DNA of 64,000 nucleotides from Muribaculum intestinale (GTDB lineage: Bacteria > Bacteroidota > Bacteroidia > Bacteroidales > Muribaculaceae), in assembly GCF_002201515.1 (NCBI RefSeq), contig NZ_CP021421.1, forward strand, positions 930,001 to 994,000, read 5' to 3'. Positions within the stretch are counted from its first letter, which is position 1. The number at the start of each line of letters is the position of its first letter. A program made the translations under genes and the position numbers. A model generated the notes under the pieces. That model was not told where the DNA came from. It made no database searches and saw only the letters and a program-made list of their open reading frames with translations. Below, one piece after another: positions 19,043 through 29,993 of the stretch.

Positions 19043-22000
19043 CTACTTTCTATTGACAAACTTTAACGAGGCCGAACCTACACACACTATATAAACGCCA
19101 CTGTCGAGACCGTCGATAGCCACCTGACCGGATGTGACTGTGAAATCCCTGACTTTCTGTCCGTAAAGGTTGAAAATCTCAACATTGGCCTTGCCTTGGG
19201 CGTCAAAGAGAGATGCGGCGATAATCAGAGTGCCTTCGGCAAAAAACAGTGTCTTCTCCCGGTTGAGGGCAGTTACCTCGTCAATACCGTTCAAATCGGA
19301 ATTCAATCCTTCAATCATCGCTACGTAAATCTCGTCGATTGACCAGTAGTTGCCTTTCTTTCCGGTCTGGAGTATGCGCAGTCCGAGCACATCCTCCTCA
19401 GGAAACGGAGCAATAAGGAGAGAGCCTGCACCGTTGCCGGTAGCTACCGTGCGCCAGCGGTGTCCATAAAGCTCATCAGTACGGTCATCCTCCCATGAGA
19501 GGTAATCGTCAAGTTCAATGCCAAATTCATTCTTGAAATAGTTTTTTGCATCCTGCGGAGTCTGCTCGGGACTGACAATCTGCTCCTCGCTGTCGTAGTC
19601 AAGCACCTGCAACTGCCATGACGACGGGCCGTCGTTAGGGTCGTTGCTTGCGTCAAGGATGAGAGCGTTGATATGTTCGGTCTTCTTAAGATCGAGAAGA
19701 TTCTGGTCAAAATATACTGCAAACCATTGCATCTCACGTGTCATCCAGGCCTGCTGCGGCTTTGTATCGTCGTTGGCATTCTGGTCGTACCATTCAAGCG
19801 GGTTCTGGCTCCCTTTAGTAGACCAGCGTGTCTTGATATCGTCGTCTGTGGCACGGCTTGCACGTGCGTCGCCGGGGTTACGCTCATAGAACTCATTGGC
19901 TTCGTAGCGGTCAAGGTCCTGAAGAGTGCTACCCTCTACATAGTTGGTAAGCGAACTACCCTCCACGAGGTTGCCGTTCTGGTCGTAAATCTTGCCGAGC
20001 ATATCGTTGAACGCTATCACATGCCATCCGTCACGGTCTTTAAACCCGCTGCGGTTGCTCATGTTCCAGGCCATCGGAAGCATATAGCTGTAAGTAGCAA
20101 ACAAAGATGTGTCGAATGCGTTCTTTCCGTCATTGGTAAGCGGAGTGAAGACGCCTGAGTAAAGGCTGACATTCTTATTGCCATTGGCATTCTTGTTGTT
20201 GGATCGCACGTTGAAGTTGTTCATCGCAAACTTGCCTCCGTTGTCGACAAGGAAGGTCTGTTTGTCGCCATTCTGCTGTAGAGCGGCGAGAATGAAATTT
20301 ACATTTCCACCCTTGATATCGGCAAATGTGTCGCCTCCACCCCAGTTGTTGGTGGCAAACATATCGACCGTACGGTTGAATCCGGCGTCTGTGGTGAAGA
20401 AGCTCGCCGAGTGGCCGTTGTTGAGAGCCACAAGCTGAGAGTTGGTCATAGCCGCATCGGCTGCGATAGCCTTGAATACAAATGTCTTCACAACACCGTC
20501 GACCGCATTGCCGAGCGATTTGAATGTCGCGCCTCCCTGGCCGTCGCTCTGGAAGAGCATACCGGTAGCCGATCCGAACAGGAAGTTGTTGTACAGATTC
20601 TCGTTGCGGCAGTCGCCTATGATGAAGAAGTCGAGTTCGTCGTAGTTCTGCTGATAGCATGCATCCTGATGGAGATTGTTCTTGTTGTGGAGCGAATTGG
20701 GCCAAAGACCGAACTTCCATTCGTCGCCGGCGGCATATCCGATGGTGTTGCACTGAATATTGCTTATGGTACCGTTTTCCGACATACCGCCCACACGTAT
20801 CACATTCTTGAAGCAATGTCCCGAGATGTAATCGACATAATGATTGTCACACTTGTTGGTGAACATATCTACAGCCTGATAGCATGCACGCACGGCAAGG
20901 TTTACCACATATGTATCGGCATTTCCTCTCACTGCATATGGATACTTCTTCGGGGTACATACCGCATGAGCCGCTACGAACACACCGTTGACCATACCTC
21001 CTGCCACATCAGTGAATATCGACTCGTCCTGAGCCGGATAATTTATGGAGATGCCACGTATGCCCGACTTTTGTGCCATGGTTATGAACGGAGTGCCATT
21101 GTCACTGCCCTCTCCACAATATACTTCAAGTACGGCACCCTGGCCACGCGGAACACTGGCCATATCGGAAGCACCTCGGAGTTCTACGCCCGCGGGTATT
21201 GACAGAGGAGAGTTGCACCTGTAGTGTCCGGGGGTCAGATATACGATACCACCGCCATTGGCGCCGGCAGCGTCCAGAGCCTGCTGGATGGCTGTAGAAT
21301 TGTCGTGTGAGGAATTTTCACCATGTGATGTGTCCTCGGGGGAGATATAAGTGCCTACCGCACCGTAGGCGCTTGCAAGGAAGAGGTCGGTCTTTGCCGG
21401 GCGTGTCTCCTTTACCGCCATCATCTCAGCCGGATATTCCGGCACAGCCTTTGCGGTATAGGATGCATTGTCCGACACCTGACAGTCATACAGCGAGTTG
21501 TTGACAAACTGCCCTGCGGTAAATCTGTTGCCGACAAAGATACAACGCGCCATGGCACCTACCTCGACATTTCCATTGAATGTATTGTGATCGGCAATCA
21601 GCTGTCCGCCCTCGAAATTAACAATACCGTTTACCCGGCACTGATGAAGCTGTGTGGTCTGTGTAGCGTCGGGATGGGTGTATATGCCGTAGCGCGAGCC
21701 TGTGAAGTCACATGCAAGGAACTGCGAAGGGCCAAGATCACCGGCTGCCTGTTCCAGACCTATCTCACAGCCTTGAGTGGTGACTCGTGTGAACATGCAT
21801 CCGCATCCTGCCGACTCAGTCATATACACGCCGGTACGACAGTCTGTAAATGTAAGATTATAGTTGTGGCCATTGGGCGAACCGGTAGACTGTGCCGCCA
21901 TATGGGCCGGAGATTTTTTTGCCCAAAATCCACGGTTATAGCCTTCAGCAGAGTAGTTGCAGCAATATGACCAGTCGTTGCGGCGCATCTCGAATCCTGT

Positions 22001-22822
22001 TGCATGGTAGTAGGTCCATGAAGTAGCATCGGCCGCGTCGGGCAGACCGGAGCCGGCCCAGTATTTCGGAGAAAAGTCAATATGGTCGAATCGGCCTACG
22101 TCGGCGATATTATCCATAGTCACACCCTTGTGAAGCGGAGTGCCGTAAAGCCCGAAGATATTAGGGCATCCGCCACCGTTGCGTTCTGAGAATATGACTC
22201 CGATATACGAATTGACAAGTGTCACATTACGTACGTTACAGTAATCATTTCCGAAGTATCCTTGCTTTCCCATGACTACAGTCGGGGGATAAGGAATCGG
22301 ATTGTCGGCACGCTGAGTCTCATACCAGACAGCCACATCGCTGACAACAGTGGACGGCTCCATGATGAAACATGAATTTGTCTCTACCGTATCATTGGCA
22401 TATTTGTTTGACACTTTCAGAATCGTGCCTTCGATTTTCTCGCCCTTTACGGGTTTCTTCCAGTCACCGCGTATGGATACTCCACGGGGCACAGTAATCC
22501 GGCCGTCAATCTTGTATGTGCCTGCCGGAAGATACAGAGTGCCGCCGGTCTTGCGATAGGCCTGGCGCTCACCGGAGGGATACGACGATGCGTCGCCCAG
22601 AGCATTCAGCATCTGCTGTATTATTGTTGTCACATTGGTGTTTCCCTTGTTGGCGTCGGCACTATAGTCGAGGATGTTCATTTCCACGACCTTGACATCA
22701 GGAGTGGGATAGTCGGGATTGTCGACAACCTGCGGCTTGCGCTCATAGGTAGCGGCCCCGGCGGCAACCGGAGTCACCGCCAGGAATAATCCCGCCAATA
22801 TGGATATTGTAATCTTATTCAT
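19043..22822 (-). CDS. Large secreted beta-helix protein with two Pectate_lyase_3-like repeats and a discoidin-like domain
   Basis: 1259 residues. Signal peptide about 1-24. Two Pectate_lyase_3/GH55-like beta-helix units follow, each marked by a GGxxYLPxGxY-type segment: GGTLYLPAGTYKI near residue 95 and GGIVYLTPGHYRC near 530. A discoidin (F5/8C)-like region at about 1010-1190 has RATDDDIKTRWST and SSWQLQVLDYDSE. The last 70 residues resemble a type IX secretion tail (FNLYGQKVRDF, then LDSGVYIV). The likely role is binding or cleaving a polysaccharide at the cell surface; no catalytic residue can be assigned. It is the last gene of the PUL, 14 bp after the GH99-like gene. Confidence 0.8.
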   Translation of the reverse strand: MNKITISILAGLFLAVTPVAAGAATYERKPQVVDNPDYPTPDVKVVEMNILDYSADANKGNTNVTTIIQQMLNALGDASSYPSGERQAYRKTGGTLYLPAGTYKIDGRITVPRGVSIRGDWKKPVKGEKIEGTILKVSNKYANDTVETNSCFIMEPSTVVSDVAVWYETQRADNPIPYPPTVVMGKQGYFGNDYCNVRNVTLVNSYIGVIFSERNGGGCPNIFGLYGTPLHKGVTMDNIADVGRFDHIDFSPKYWAGSGLPDAADATSWTYYHATGFEMRRNDWSYCCNYSAEGYNRGFWAKKSPAHMAAQSTGSPNGHNYNLTFTDCRTGVYMTESAGCGCMFTRVTTQGCEIGLEQAAGDLGPSQFLACDFTGSRYGIYTHPDATQTTQLHQCRVNGIVNFEGGQLIADHNTFNGNVEVGAMARCIFVGNRFTAGQFVNNSLYDCQVSDNASYTAKAVPEYPAEMMAVKETRPAKTDLFLASAYGAVGTYISPEDTSHGENSSHDNSTAIQQALDAAGANGGGIVYLTPGHYRCNSPLSIPAGVELRGASDMASVPRGQGAVLEVYCGEGSDNGTPFITMAQKSGIRGISINYPAQDESIFTDVAGGMVNGVFVAAHAVCTPKKYPYAVRGNADTYVVNLAVRACYQAVDMFTNKCDNHYVDYISGHCFKNVIRVGGMSENGTISNIQCNTIGYAAGDEWKFGLWPNSLHNKNNLHQDACYQQNYDELDFFIIGDCRNENLYNNFLFGSATGMLFQSDGQGGATFKSLGNAVDGVVKTFVFKAIAADAAMTNSQLVALNNGHSASFFTTDAGFNRTVDMFATNNWGGGDTFADIKGGNVNFILAALQQNGDKQTFLVDNGGKFAMNNFNVRSNNKNANGNKNVSLYSGVFTPLTNDGKNAFDTSLFATYSYMLPMAWNMSNRSGFKDRDGWHVIAFNDMLGKIYDQNGNLVEGSSLTNYVEGSTLQDLDRYEANEFYERNPGDARASRATDDDIKTRWSTKGSQNPLEWYDQNANDDTKPQQAWMTREMQWFAVYFDQNLLDLKKTEHINALILDASNDPNDGPSSWQLQVLDYDSEEQIVSPEQTPQDAKNYFKNEFGIELDDYLSWEDDRTDELYGHRWRTVATGNGAGSLLIAPFPEEDVLGLRILQTGKKGNYWSIDEIYVAMIEGLNSDLNGIDEVTALNREKTLFFAEGTLIIAASLFDAQGKANVEIFNLYGQKVRDFTVTSGQVAIDGLDSGVYIVCVGSASLKFVNRK

Positions 22823-22836
22823 ATCTATTAATTTTA

Positions 22837-24108
22837 TTACTGGCCGAATTCTTCGGCGATAATATTCAGATAGGTATCACCCCAGCCATTGCCATACTCG
22901 GGGTCGGCAGGTTCTACGGCATTGGCAAAGTTCCATTCATTGTATGCGTCGACAATCACCATAGGCTGCGAGCCGAGCTGCATCTTGGCCGACCAGCAAC
23001 GTTCGCGAAAGTCCTGAGGATCGGGCTGAATGATAGGATAGTCCCAGCGTCCGTCCTGCACGTAGAATGAGAATCCGGGGCTGACCGAAGGTATGTAGTT
23101 TATACCGCAGTTGGCATAATACTCGCGGTTGACCTTCATGTGCTCGTTTATAAGAATGTTGTGTAGATCGAACCGGTCCCATCCGATACCGTTTTCAAGA
23201 TTGGTCAGTTTCTCGGGAACCACGGCGTCGGCATGTCCTTCAATCCAGAAATGCTGCCAGCGTGCAGGGGGAGTCCATTGTGTCTGGCGCGCGATGATAT
23301 ACACATCCTTGCCGACTTCATTCTTGATTATGGAGCGCATGTCGTCGTACAGAGCCCGCGGATCACGGCTGTAAAGCTGACGCAACCCGTCGATAACCAG
23401 CACGGGACGACCGTGGAAATGGAAATATGTGGACTCGGTCATGAACCACGACAATCGGCGCACAAAGTTGAGGAACACTTCACGGGCAGGCACCTGTACG
23501 GTCTGGCCGTTGTCGAGGCGGTACTCACGGGGAGAGCAATCCTCAAGAAGGGTATTGTTGTCCTTGCAACCGAGACCGTCGGCAACGTTCTGCGCGTTGA
23601 AGCGGATGGCAAAGCCCATCGAGCCGTCGTTCTTCCACTGAAGTGTGTCGGTATGGCCCGAAAGCATATTTATGAACACAGTATCCTGAGCGCTGATATT
23701 ATTGGGGAACATCTTGTTGCGGTCCTCCGATATGTGGGGAGTGATGATATAGTCGATTTTGGCTTTCTTCACATTCTCCACGATGACGCCGAGATTTTGC
23801 GCATACTCTTCATGATAGTCGCGGTTGGTGCCGAACAGTTCGTACTGACCGGCCGCAACCTTTACGTACGGTCCGTATTTACCGGTTTCGGCATCATATT
23901 CCTCCTCAAGGCGACGCATAATCTGGGCATTGCTCCACCAGCTCGAGGGGTTGTACATCAGGATGCCGGTAGGCACCTTTCCTACATTGACGGGAGTCAG
24001 CTTATAGTTCCAGGGGTGCTCGGAGATATCGGGATTGTCATCCTCGACACACGCTGTGGCAAACAGTCCGAGTGCAATAGCCAGGCTCCATAATATATTC
24101 TTTTTCAT
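22837..24108 (-). CDS. Lipoprotein with a GH99/WbsX-like domain
   Basis: 423 residues. A lipoprotein signal peptide ends at Cys20 (FATACVEDD), and the acidic residues after the Cys fit Bacteroidetes surface-export signals. The rest resembles the GH99-like barrel: VPTGILMYNPSSWWS near the start, FHFHGRPVLVIDGLRQL in the middle and VDAYNEWNFANAVEP near the end, comparable to the NEWNEW segment of WbsX-type proteins. GH99 enzymes cleave alpha-mannosides internally, but many GH99-like proteins have unknown substrates. It lies between susD and the large beta-helix gene and is cotranscribed with them. The family call is by pattern only. Confidence 0.7.
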   Translation of the reverse strand: MKKNILWSLAIALGLFATACVEDDNPDISEHPWNYKLTPVNVGKVPTGILMYNPSSWWSNAQIMRRLEEEYDAETGKYGPYVKVAAGQYELFGTNRDYHEEYAQNLGVIVENVKKAKIDYIITPHISEDRNKMFPNNISAQDTVFINMLSGHTDTLQWKNDGSMGFAIRFNAQNVADGLGCKDNNTLLEDCSPREYRLDNGQTVQVPAREVFLNFVRRLSWFMTESTYFHFHGRPVLVIDGLRQLYSRDPRALYDDMRSIIKNEVGKDVYIIARQTQWTPPARWQHFWIEGHADAVVPEKLTNLENGIGWDRFDLHNILINEHMKVNREYYANCGINYIPSVSPGFSFYVQDGRWDYPIIQPDPQDFRERCWSAKMQLGSQPMVIVDAYNEWNFANAVEPADPEYGNGWGDTYLNIIAEEFGQ

Positions 24109-24161
24109 GTCGGTTTCAATATATGTTTAATAGTGTTGGTGTATGCAGGGGATGTGGAAAA

Positions 24162-26273
24162 TCAGTTGCCTGAAGTGAGGTTGTAGCCGTAGGCCTTGGT
24201 ACTCTGGTACTCGAAAGCGACAGCTCCGAGGGCTGCGGCCTCCAGACGTGCACCGCTGATTTCCTTGGCGCGTGCGAGGAGTTTCTCATACGTATCGCCG
24301 TAGTAGTGCTCGTAATATTCCATCTTTGGAGTAATCTCACGCGGAGTACCCCAGAGACTTGCATCCTCGACATGTGGATTCTTTTTTGCAAAGCCAAGAG
24401 AGGTGAAGATATTGTCGCCCCAGCGTTCGGTACGTACAAACGGAGACACTGACTGAAGCATCGCGATACCCTCGGCATTTGCTGCACCGTTCTTTGTTGT
24501 CTCGGCCTCCGGATATATGAGGCGTTCCATCCAGTAGTTGTAGTCGGGACTTGCGCCAAGCACTCCCGATGACTGATCTTTTGTAAATGTAGGAGGCCAG
24601 TCAAATGTGCGGGTACGGCGCTCGATGTTCCATATCTCAAGACCATTGAAATAGTCGGCGAAGGAGCGCTGTTTGTAAATCTGCTCAAGCAGCCCGTCGT
24701 TGCCATTGTCGCCACCCATGATTTTGGCCTGATATATGAGACGGCGGTCGTGGTATCCTTCTTTCGAGGTACCCCATTTCACACCGTCCTGAGCCTTGAA
24801 GTCAGCATAGTCGGTAATGCCCCACTGTGCCATCGAGGCATCGATACCCTCCTCATAGGCAGTCTTGGCACGGCCCGGATTGTTGTTGTAAATGAGTTCG
24901 GCCTCGGCGCGGAGGAAGCATGCGTCGGCATAGGTGAGGATTACCCAATGGGCATCCTCGCTTACGAAGTAAGGCTGTGCCACAGAATGATTGTAATCGT
25001 CCTGTCGGGCAGAGCCGAGCACATCGTGGTAGGTATATGTCATACCCGGCACCGTGGCATATCGCCATGAGTTGGGAATATCGCACTGCTCCTGATAGGG
25101 CGCATAGTCGACAGTATAGCGTACAATAATCGAGTCGCGAAGAGTGTTCTTAACGGCAGTAGGGAGCGAACGGTGCTGAGTGTAATTGGCACACTTTGTG
25201 GCCACTACCACACTCTGGCCGTTGATTGTCATCTTTGTGTCGGAATTCTTGCAGTAAGCTGAATGCGCACGTGTAAGAGTGTCTGTGACAAGGAACGGCT
25301 TGGCCTTTGGATTGCGCTCGTTCATCTTGCGCACATACTTCCCGATACGCGGGTCGTTGAATGTAGCAAAGTATATGTAGCCGTACTCGTTGAGACATGG
25401 CCATATCGGGGCCTCCCCACCCTGCTCGGCCTTATGGTCTTTCTGGAACGAACGGTAGTAGTAGCTCGACGACTTATCCGAGTCGAGCCCCCACTGCATC
25501 ACCGCATTATCATCGTTCGACGCCATAAGACGTCCGTCAGCAAGCACCTCGAGAGCATGCTCACGCGACAGGTCGGAATTGAGGTTCTGACAGTGCATGG
25601 CCACATTAAGACGAAGGGTGTTGGCAAATCTGAGCCATTTGTCCATATCGGGAGCACCGATACCGCCGGCACCGAATATCGGGTCGTTCTGAAGGGCGTC
25701 AAGAGCCGATGCGTTCTGGGTATGGTCGAGCAGATCGACGGCCTCCCTTAGGTCATTGAGAATCTGTGTATATACCTGCTCTTCCGAATCGTACTTGTAA
25801 TAACGCTTGCCCTCATTACCGACAACGATAGCGTCACTCATGGGAATGGGGCCCCAGCATGATGCCATCACATAGTATACATATGACTTCCATGCCTTGA
25901 CGATGGCCATGTTTTTGGGATATATAGTGCGCCCCTCATTGTCGACATTAGCGGCATATTCACGTTCAAGTTTGATAAGGTCGCGGAGCACGTTGACATA
26001 GTAGTTGCGAAAATATCCGTCGCCGGTGTCCTGGCTCGGATTGCAGCAGAACATCACAATCGTAAGGCGGGAGAAGTTGAGGAAACGACGATAGTTCATC
26101 TCGGCCCAGTTGTTGGCGGTACGCTGCACGGTACCGGCGAACACATCGTTGAGTTCAACGTCATATACCTTGTGAGGATTGGTGTTTATCTCCTCGAAAT
26201 CATCGGTACAGCCTGAAAAACCGAGTCCGGCAGCGGCTATCGCGACAGAGGGAATGATATATTTAAGTTTCAT
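24162..26273 (-). CDS. SusD/RagB-family surface glycan-binding lipoprotein
   Basis: 703 residues. The lipoprotein signal ends at Cys22 (GFSGCTDDFEEINTNPHK); the DDFEEINTNP start is typical of the SusD-like_2/RagB branch. The alpha-helical TPR-like scaffold is visible as several amphipathic helices, and the usual C-terminal motif of a YWMERLIYPE type is present. SusD-like proteins sit as a lid on a SusC-type porin and capture oligosaccharides. It follows susC by 15 bp. It is intact although its SusC partner carries a stop codon. Confidence 0.93.
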   Translation of the reverse strand: MKLKYIIPSVAIAAAGLGFSGCTDDFEEINTNPHKVYDVELNDVFAGTVQRTANNWAEMNYRRFLNFSRLTIVMFCCNPSQDTGDGYFRNYYVNVLRDLIKLEREYAANVDNEGRTIYPKNMAIVKAWKSYVYYVMASCWGPIPMSDAIVVGNEGKRYYKYDSEEQVYTQILNDLREAVDLLDHTQNASALDALQNDPIFGAGGIGAPDMDKWLRFANTLRLNVAMHCQNLNSDLSREHALEVLADGRLMASNDDNAVMQWGLDSDKSSSYYYRSFQKDHKAEQGGEAPIWPCLNEYGYIYFATFNDPRIGKYVRKMNERNPKAKPFLVTDTLTRAHSAYCKNSDTKMTINGQSVVVATKCANYTQHRSLPTAVKNTLRDSIIVRYTVDYAPYQEQCDIPNSWRYATVPGMTYTYHDVLGSARQDDYNHSVAQPYFVSEDAHWVILTYADACFLRAEAELIYNNNPGRAKTAYEEGIDASMAQWGITDYADFKAQDGVKWGTSKEGYHDRRLIYQAKIMGGDNGNDGLLEQIYKQRSFADYFNGLEIWNIERRTRTFDWPPTFTKDQSSGVLGASPDYNYWMERLIYPEAETTKNGAANAEGIAMLQSVSPFVRTERWGDNIFTSLGFAKKNPHVEDASLWGTPREITPKMEYYEHYYGDTYEKLLARAKEISGARLEAAALGAVAFEYQSTKAYGYNLTSGN

Positions 26274-26288
26274 ACGGTAATTGGTCTT

Positions 26289-29200
26289 TTAGAATGTGAC
26301 TTTGATGTCGAATCCCCATGTGGCCTGCGGCAGAGTGAAGCCTTCCTCGAAGCCCTGGGCATTGCCGGTGGAGGATGTAGCCTGCGGATCCATACCCTTG
26401 GGGCAGTTCTGGTAGAGAATCGCCACGTTGCGGCCTACAACTGAAACCTTGGCCGAACGGATAAATGACTTGCGCAGCCATTCCTGAGGCACACTATAGC
26501 CTACGCTGATTTCGCGCAACTTCACATAAGAAGCCGAATATATATAGCGTGCGGCCGACGAAGTGCCGTTGTGACACCAGTGGTCGGTAGGAGTAACCCA
26601 TGTCATCGACTGCTTGCCACCCCAATATTCAAGCCCCTCGGAGTATACGGTGTTGCCTACCCATACACCCTTGGGACGCGCCCAGTCGGCATAAATCACA
26701 GGATTGGTATTCGGATCGGAGCCGGGTACATTGGTATACTGCGATTCGAGCACACCCTGACGTTCGCGGTCGTTCTCGCCATAGACGAGGCGCGAAATCT
26801 GATTTTCGAGACGGCCCTCAAGGGTATTCACTGTGTTTCCGTCGATACCTCCGCGGAATGTGGTGTAGCTCCAGAAGTTGCCACCGTGGCTGAAGTCAAT
26901 GGCAGCGCCCACGGAGAGATTCTTCCAGCGTAGAGTTGTTCCGGCACCACCAATCCAGTCGGGCTGAATCGAACCGAGATACCGGTCCGGCTCATACTCG
27001 GCCTTGCCGTCGCGGCCTACATATATATTCCCGTTTTCGTCGCGTTTATAGTCGTTGCCGTAGAACACGCCATAGGGCTTGCCCACTTCGGCATATGATT
27101 TGATATTGTCACGTCCGCGGATTTCGAAACGGTCAATGCCGGGAGCGAGCGCCACCACCATATTGTTGTTCTTCGCCCAGTTGGCACGTATCTCCCAAGT
27201 CCAGTCGCGTGTGCGTATCGGAGTTACAGAGAAACTGAGCTCTACACCCTTGTTGGTCATCTTGCCAGCGTTGATAATCTCGCGCTGATAGCCTGAGGCC
27301 AAAGGAGCGTCGGCCTCTACAATCTGGTCGGTGGTAGCCTTGTTGTAATATGTGAAGTCAAACGAGAAGCGGTTGTCGAAGAATCTGAGTTCGGCACCGA
27401 GCTCCCACGATTTGGTCATCTCCGGGCGCAGACCAAGTGTCTTCAGCACTGATTCACCGGTAAAATAAGGTATACCGAGGAATGAACCGTCCTCAGCCTT
27501 GTAATATCCCGAGATAAGACGATCGTAGCCCGTATCGTTGCCCACCTTGGCGTAAGAGCCGCGAACTTTTACGAGCGGGAAGATATGCTGGTCGAGCTTG
27601 AGCAAGTCGGAAATCACCAGACCGGTACCTACCGACCAGTAGAAGTATGAATTATTATTTTGGGGAAGAGCAGATGACCATTCGTTGCGTGCGGTAGCAT
27701 CGATGTATGCCCACCCGTCGATACCGAGAGAAAGGGCTCCGTACACGGCCTGTTTCTTTTTCCCTTCGCTCTCTTCAAGAGCGCTCACGAGGCCTTTGGC
27801 ATTGGAAAGCGAGCGCATGTCCTTGAACTGGAGCTGAGAAGCCTTGGAATACATTCGTGAGCCATGTATCGACTGGGCCGACGCACCGATGCTGGCGTTG
27901 ACATTGAGAAGATTGTCCCAGAATCCGTTGTGGAACATCACAAGGGCTTCGTAGTTGGTATTGCGCCAGTCGCGTTTCCAGCGCATGTACTCGCCGTCGG
28001 TATCGAAGGGTGTATTGAGATTGGTGAATGACCAGCCCTCGCTCACCTGCAGGTCGGTAGCGGCGCGCAGACGCACGTCGACCATCTTATAGGGCTTGAA
28101 GTTGAATGTGACGTTGCCCATGAACCAATGCTTGTTGTCGGAGTTGTCACACTCGTTGAGCGACCAAAACGGATTTGTAAAGCCTTTGAAATTATAGGCT
28201 GTGCCGTCGGGCTTCTTCCAGGGGACAAGTTCATCGATAGAGGCATCGCGCGACAGATTGGCGAAAAGATACACCGGATTACGGTCGGAGGAGTTGCGGA
28301 ACGCACGGTTCTCGACCTCTTCGTAGACATAGCGGGTGGACACGTCGACATTCCACCATTTGGCTATGTCGGCAGTGGTATGGAGGTTGAAGGTATGGCG
28401 TTCGAGATCGTTCACACCCTTCAGCACGTCATCGGAGATGATGTTGGTGTAGCTCAGACGGAATGTGCCTCCGTCGAACACTTTGTCGACCGAAAGTGAG
28501 TTGGTGTACATATGGCTCGTACCATACATGGCCTTGGTGGTCTCGGGATGCGACGAATACTGACGCACCTGGCCGTTACGTCCAACAACGTCGAAGCCGA
28601 GCATCGGCATGCCCCACGAGCGCTGGTCCTGACCGGCGTTGTTGGGATTCCATATGCCGTATGGAAGGCTTGGGTCATATCCTCCGGCAGTACCCTGGCT
28701 TCCATAGAAATTACGTCCCTGATTGGCACGCTCGAAGGCACATGACTGTCCTGCGCCATACCAGTTCTGATAGGCAGGATAGTTGTAGAGGTAGCCGAGC
28801 ATAAGGTTGAATCCGTAAGTCACACCGAGGCCTTTTTTCTTGGTGGCCTTCTTGGTGGTGATAAGAATCACACCGTTGGCTGCATCGGAACCATAGAGAG
28901 CCGAGGCGTTGGCTCCCTTCAACACCTCGAGGTCCTCGATTTCATCAGGGTTGATAAGGTTGGCCGGGTTGCCGAAGTCAAGGTCGCCGTCCTCGCCCAT
29001 GTTGTTGATGATGGGCACTCCGTCGACTACGATAAGCGGCTGGTTGTTGCCGGTGAGAGAGTTGACACCGCGCAGCACTATACGTGTCGAGGCGGTAGGA
29101 CCACCGCCGGATATTACCTGCATACCGGCGGCTTTTCCGGTAAGCATATCCATGAGGTTGGAGCCACGCACCTCTGTAAGAGGCTCTGTATCTATTGACT

Positions 29201-29591
29201 GCCGCGCGTAGGAGAGCGACTTGGCGTCGCGTGTGATACCGAGCGCTGTCACAACCACCTCGTTGAGCTGGTTCTGGTCATTTACGAGCACTACGTTGAG
29301 AGCACCCGCATTTTTTACTGTTATATTCTGACGCCGATAGCCTACGTAGCTGATCTGGAGCTTTTCGCCCTTGTCGGCCTTTATGGAGAATTTGCCGTCG
29401 ACATTGGTGGAGGTGACTCGGTTTGTACCTGCGACATGCACGGTAGCGCCGATGATAGGCTATCCATCCTGGTCAACAACCGTACCGCTGAGCGACAGAC
29501 TCTGTGCCCATGCCTGTTGTCCAGCCAGTGATGTTGCCAGCAGAGCGGCCGATGCCGAGAGCCGTGACAGATGTTTGAATGATATTCGCAT
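26289..29591 (-). pseudogene. SusC/RagA-family TonB-dependent receptor with an in-frame amber stop at codon 44
   Basis: From the ATG at 29589-29591 the frame gives a signal peptide (MRISFKHLSRLSASAALLAT, ending near AWAQS) and the start of the CarboxypepD_reg domain (LSGTVVDQDG). It then meets TAG at 29460-29462. The same frame continues directly with PIIGATVHVAGTN and runs without a break for 1057 more codons. These include the plug with the LNEVVVTALG and GRVV-type SusC features (VVDGVPIINN) and the C-terminal beta-strand ending IKVTF. A single base change would restore a sense codon. The first downstream ATG (29441) would lack the signal peptide and half the first domain. So the gene is broken, or depends on readthrough, or reflects a sequence error. 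Confidence 0.9.
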
Positions 29592-29993
29592 CCTATGTAC
29601 TGAGTTTTTGTGATGAGTTAAGGTTTGTTTGTCTCAGAAGAGGGGATCGTGTTGCAGGCCAAGGTCCATTGCTACAGCCAAAGTCCTGCCACACATATAT
29701 GGTGTAATTGACTTTATATACAATCTACAAATTCCAAAGCAGTCCGCAATGCCATCAATCAATAGTCTGAGGCCTGCGGTTTGCACCGGGGTATCCTAAA
29801 TACAATCTTTTTTACAATAATCGGCCTCTGCCGACAATATACCTTTATCTTGGATTTATATCAAATTTACGTTATATCCGCCATATATGAAAGTGAGGAG
29901 AATCCGGAGGGGACAAGGATCAATTTTATCCCCTCCGGGACTGGATTCCATAATAATCGTTTCGTCAACCGGAAAGCGCCGAGCTATGCTCCG
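29592..29993 (-). promoter_or_regulatory. Leader region of the susC operon
   Basis: No gene seen. On the minus strand TAAATTTG at 29861-29868 is the best -7 candidate; it would give a leader of about 265 nt. A short hairpin (CGGCAGAGGCCG) lies within it. No anti-sigma, hybrid two-component or SusR-type gene borders the PUL, and no TTAA array like those at 32199 or 33794 is present, so I infer that the PUL is controlled differently. Confidence 0.35.
29904..29938 (-). terminator. Hairpin after the beta-helix gene
   Basis: A 10-bp GC-rich stem (29904-29913 with 29929-29938) with a 15-nt loop, 56 bp after the stop codon at 29994. The minus-strand continuation ATTCTCC is not a real U-tract. Confidence 0.55.
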
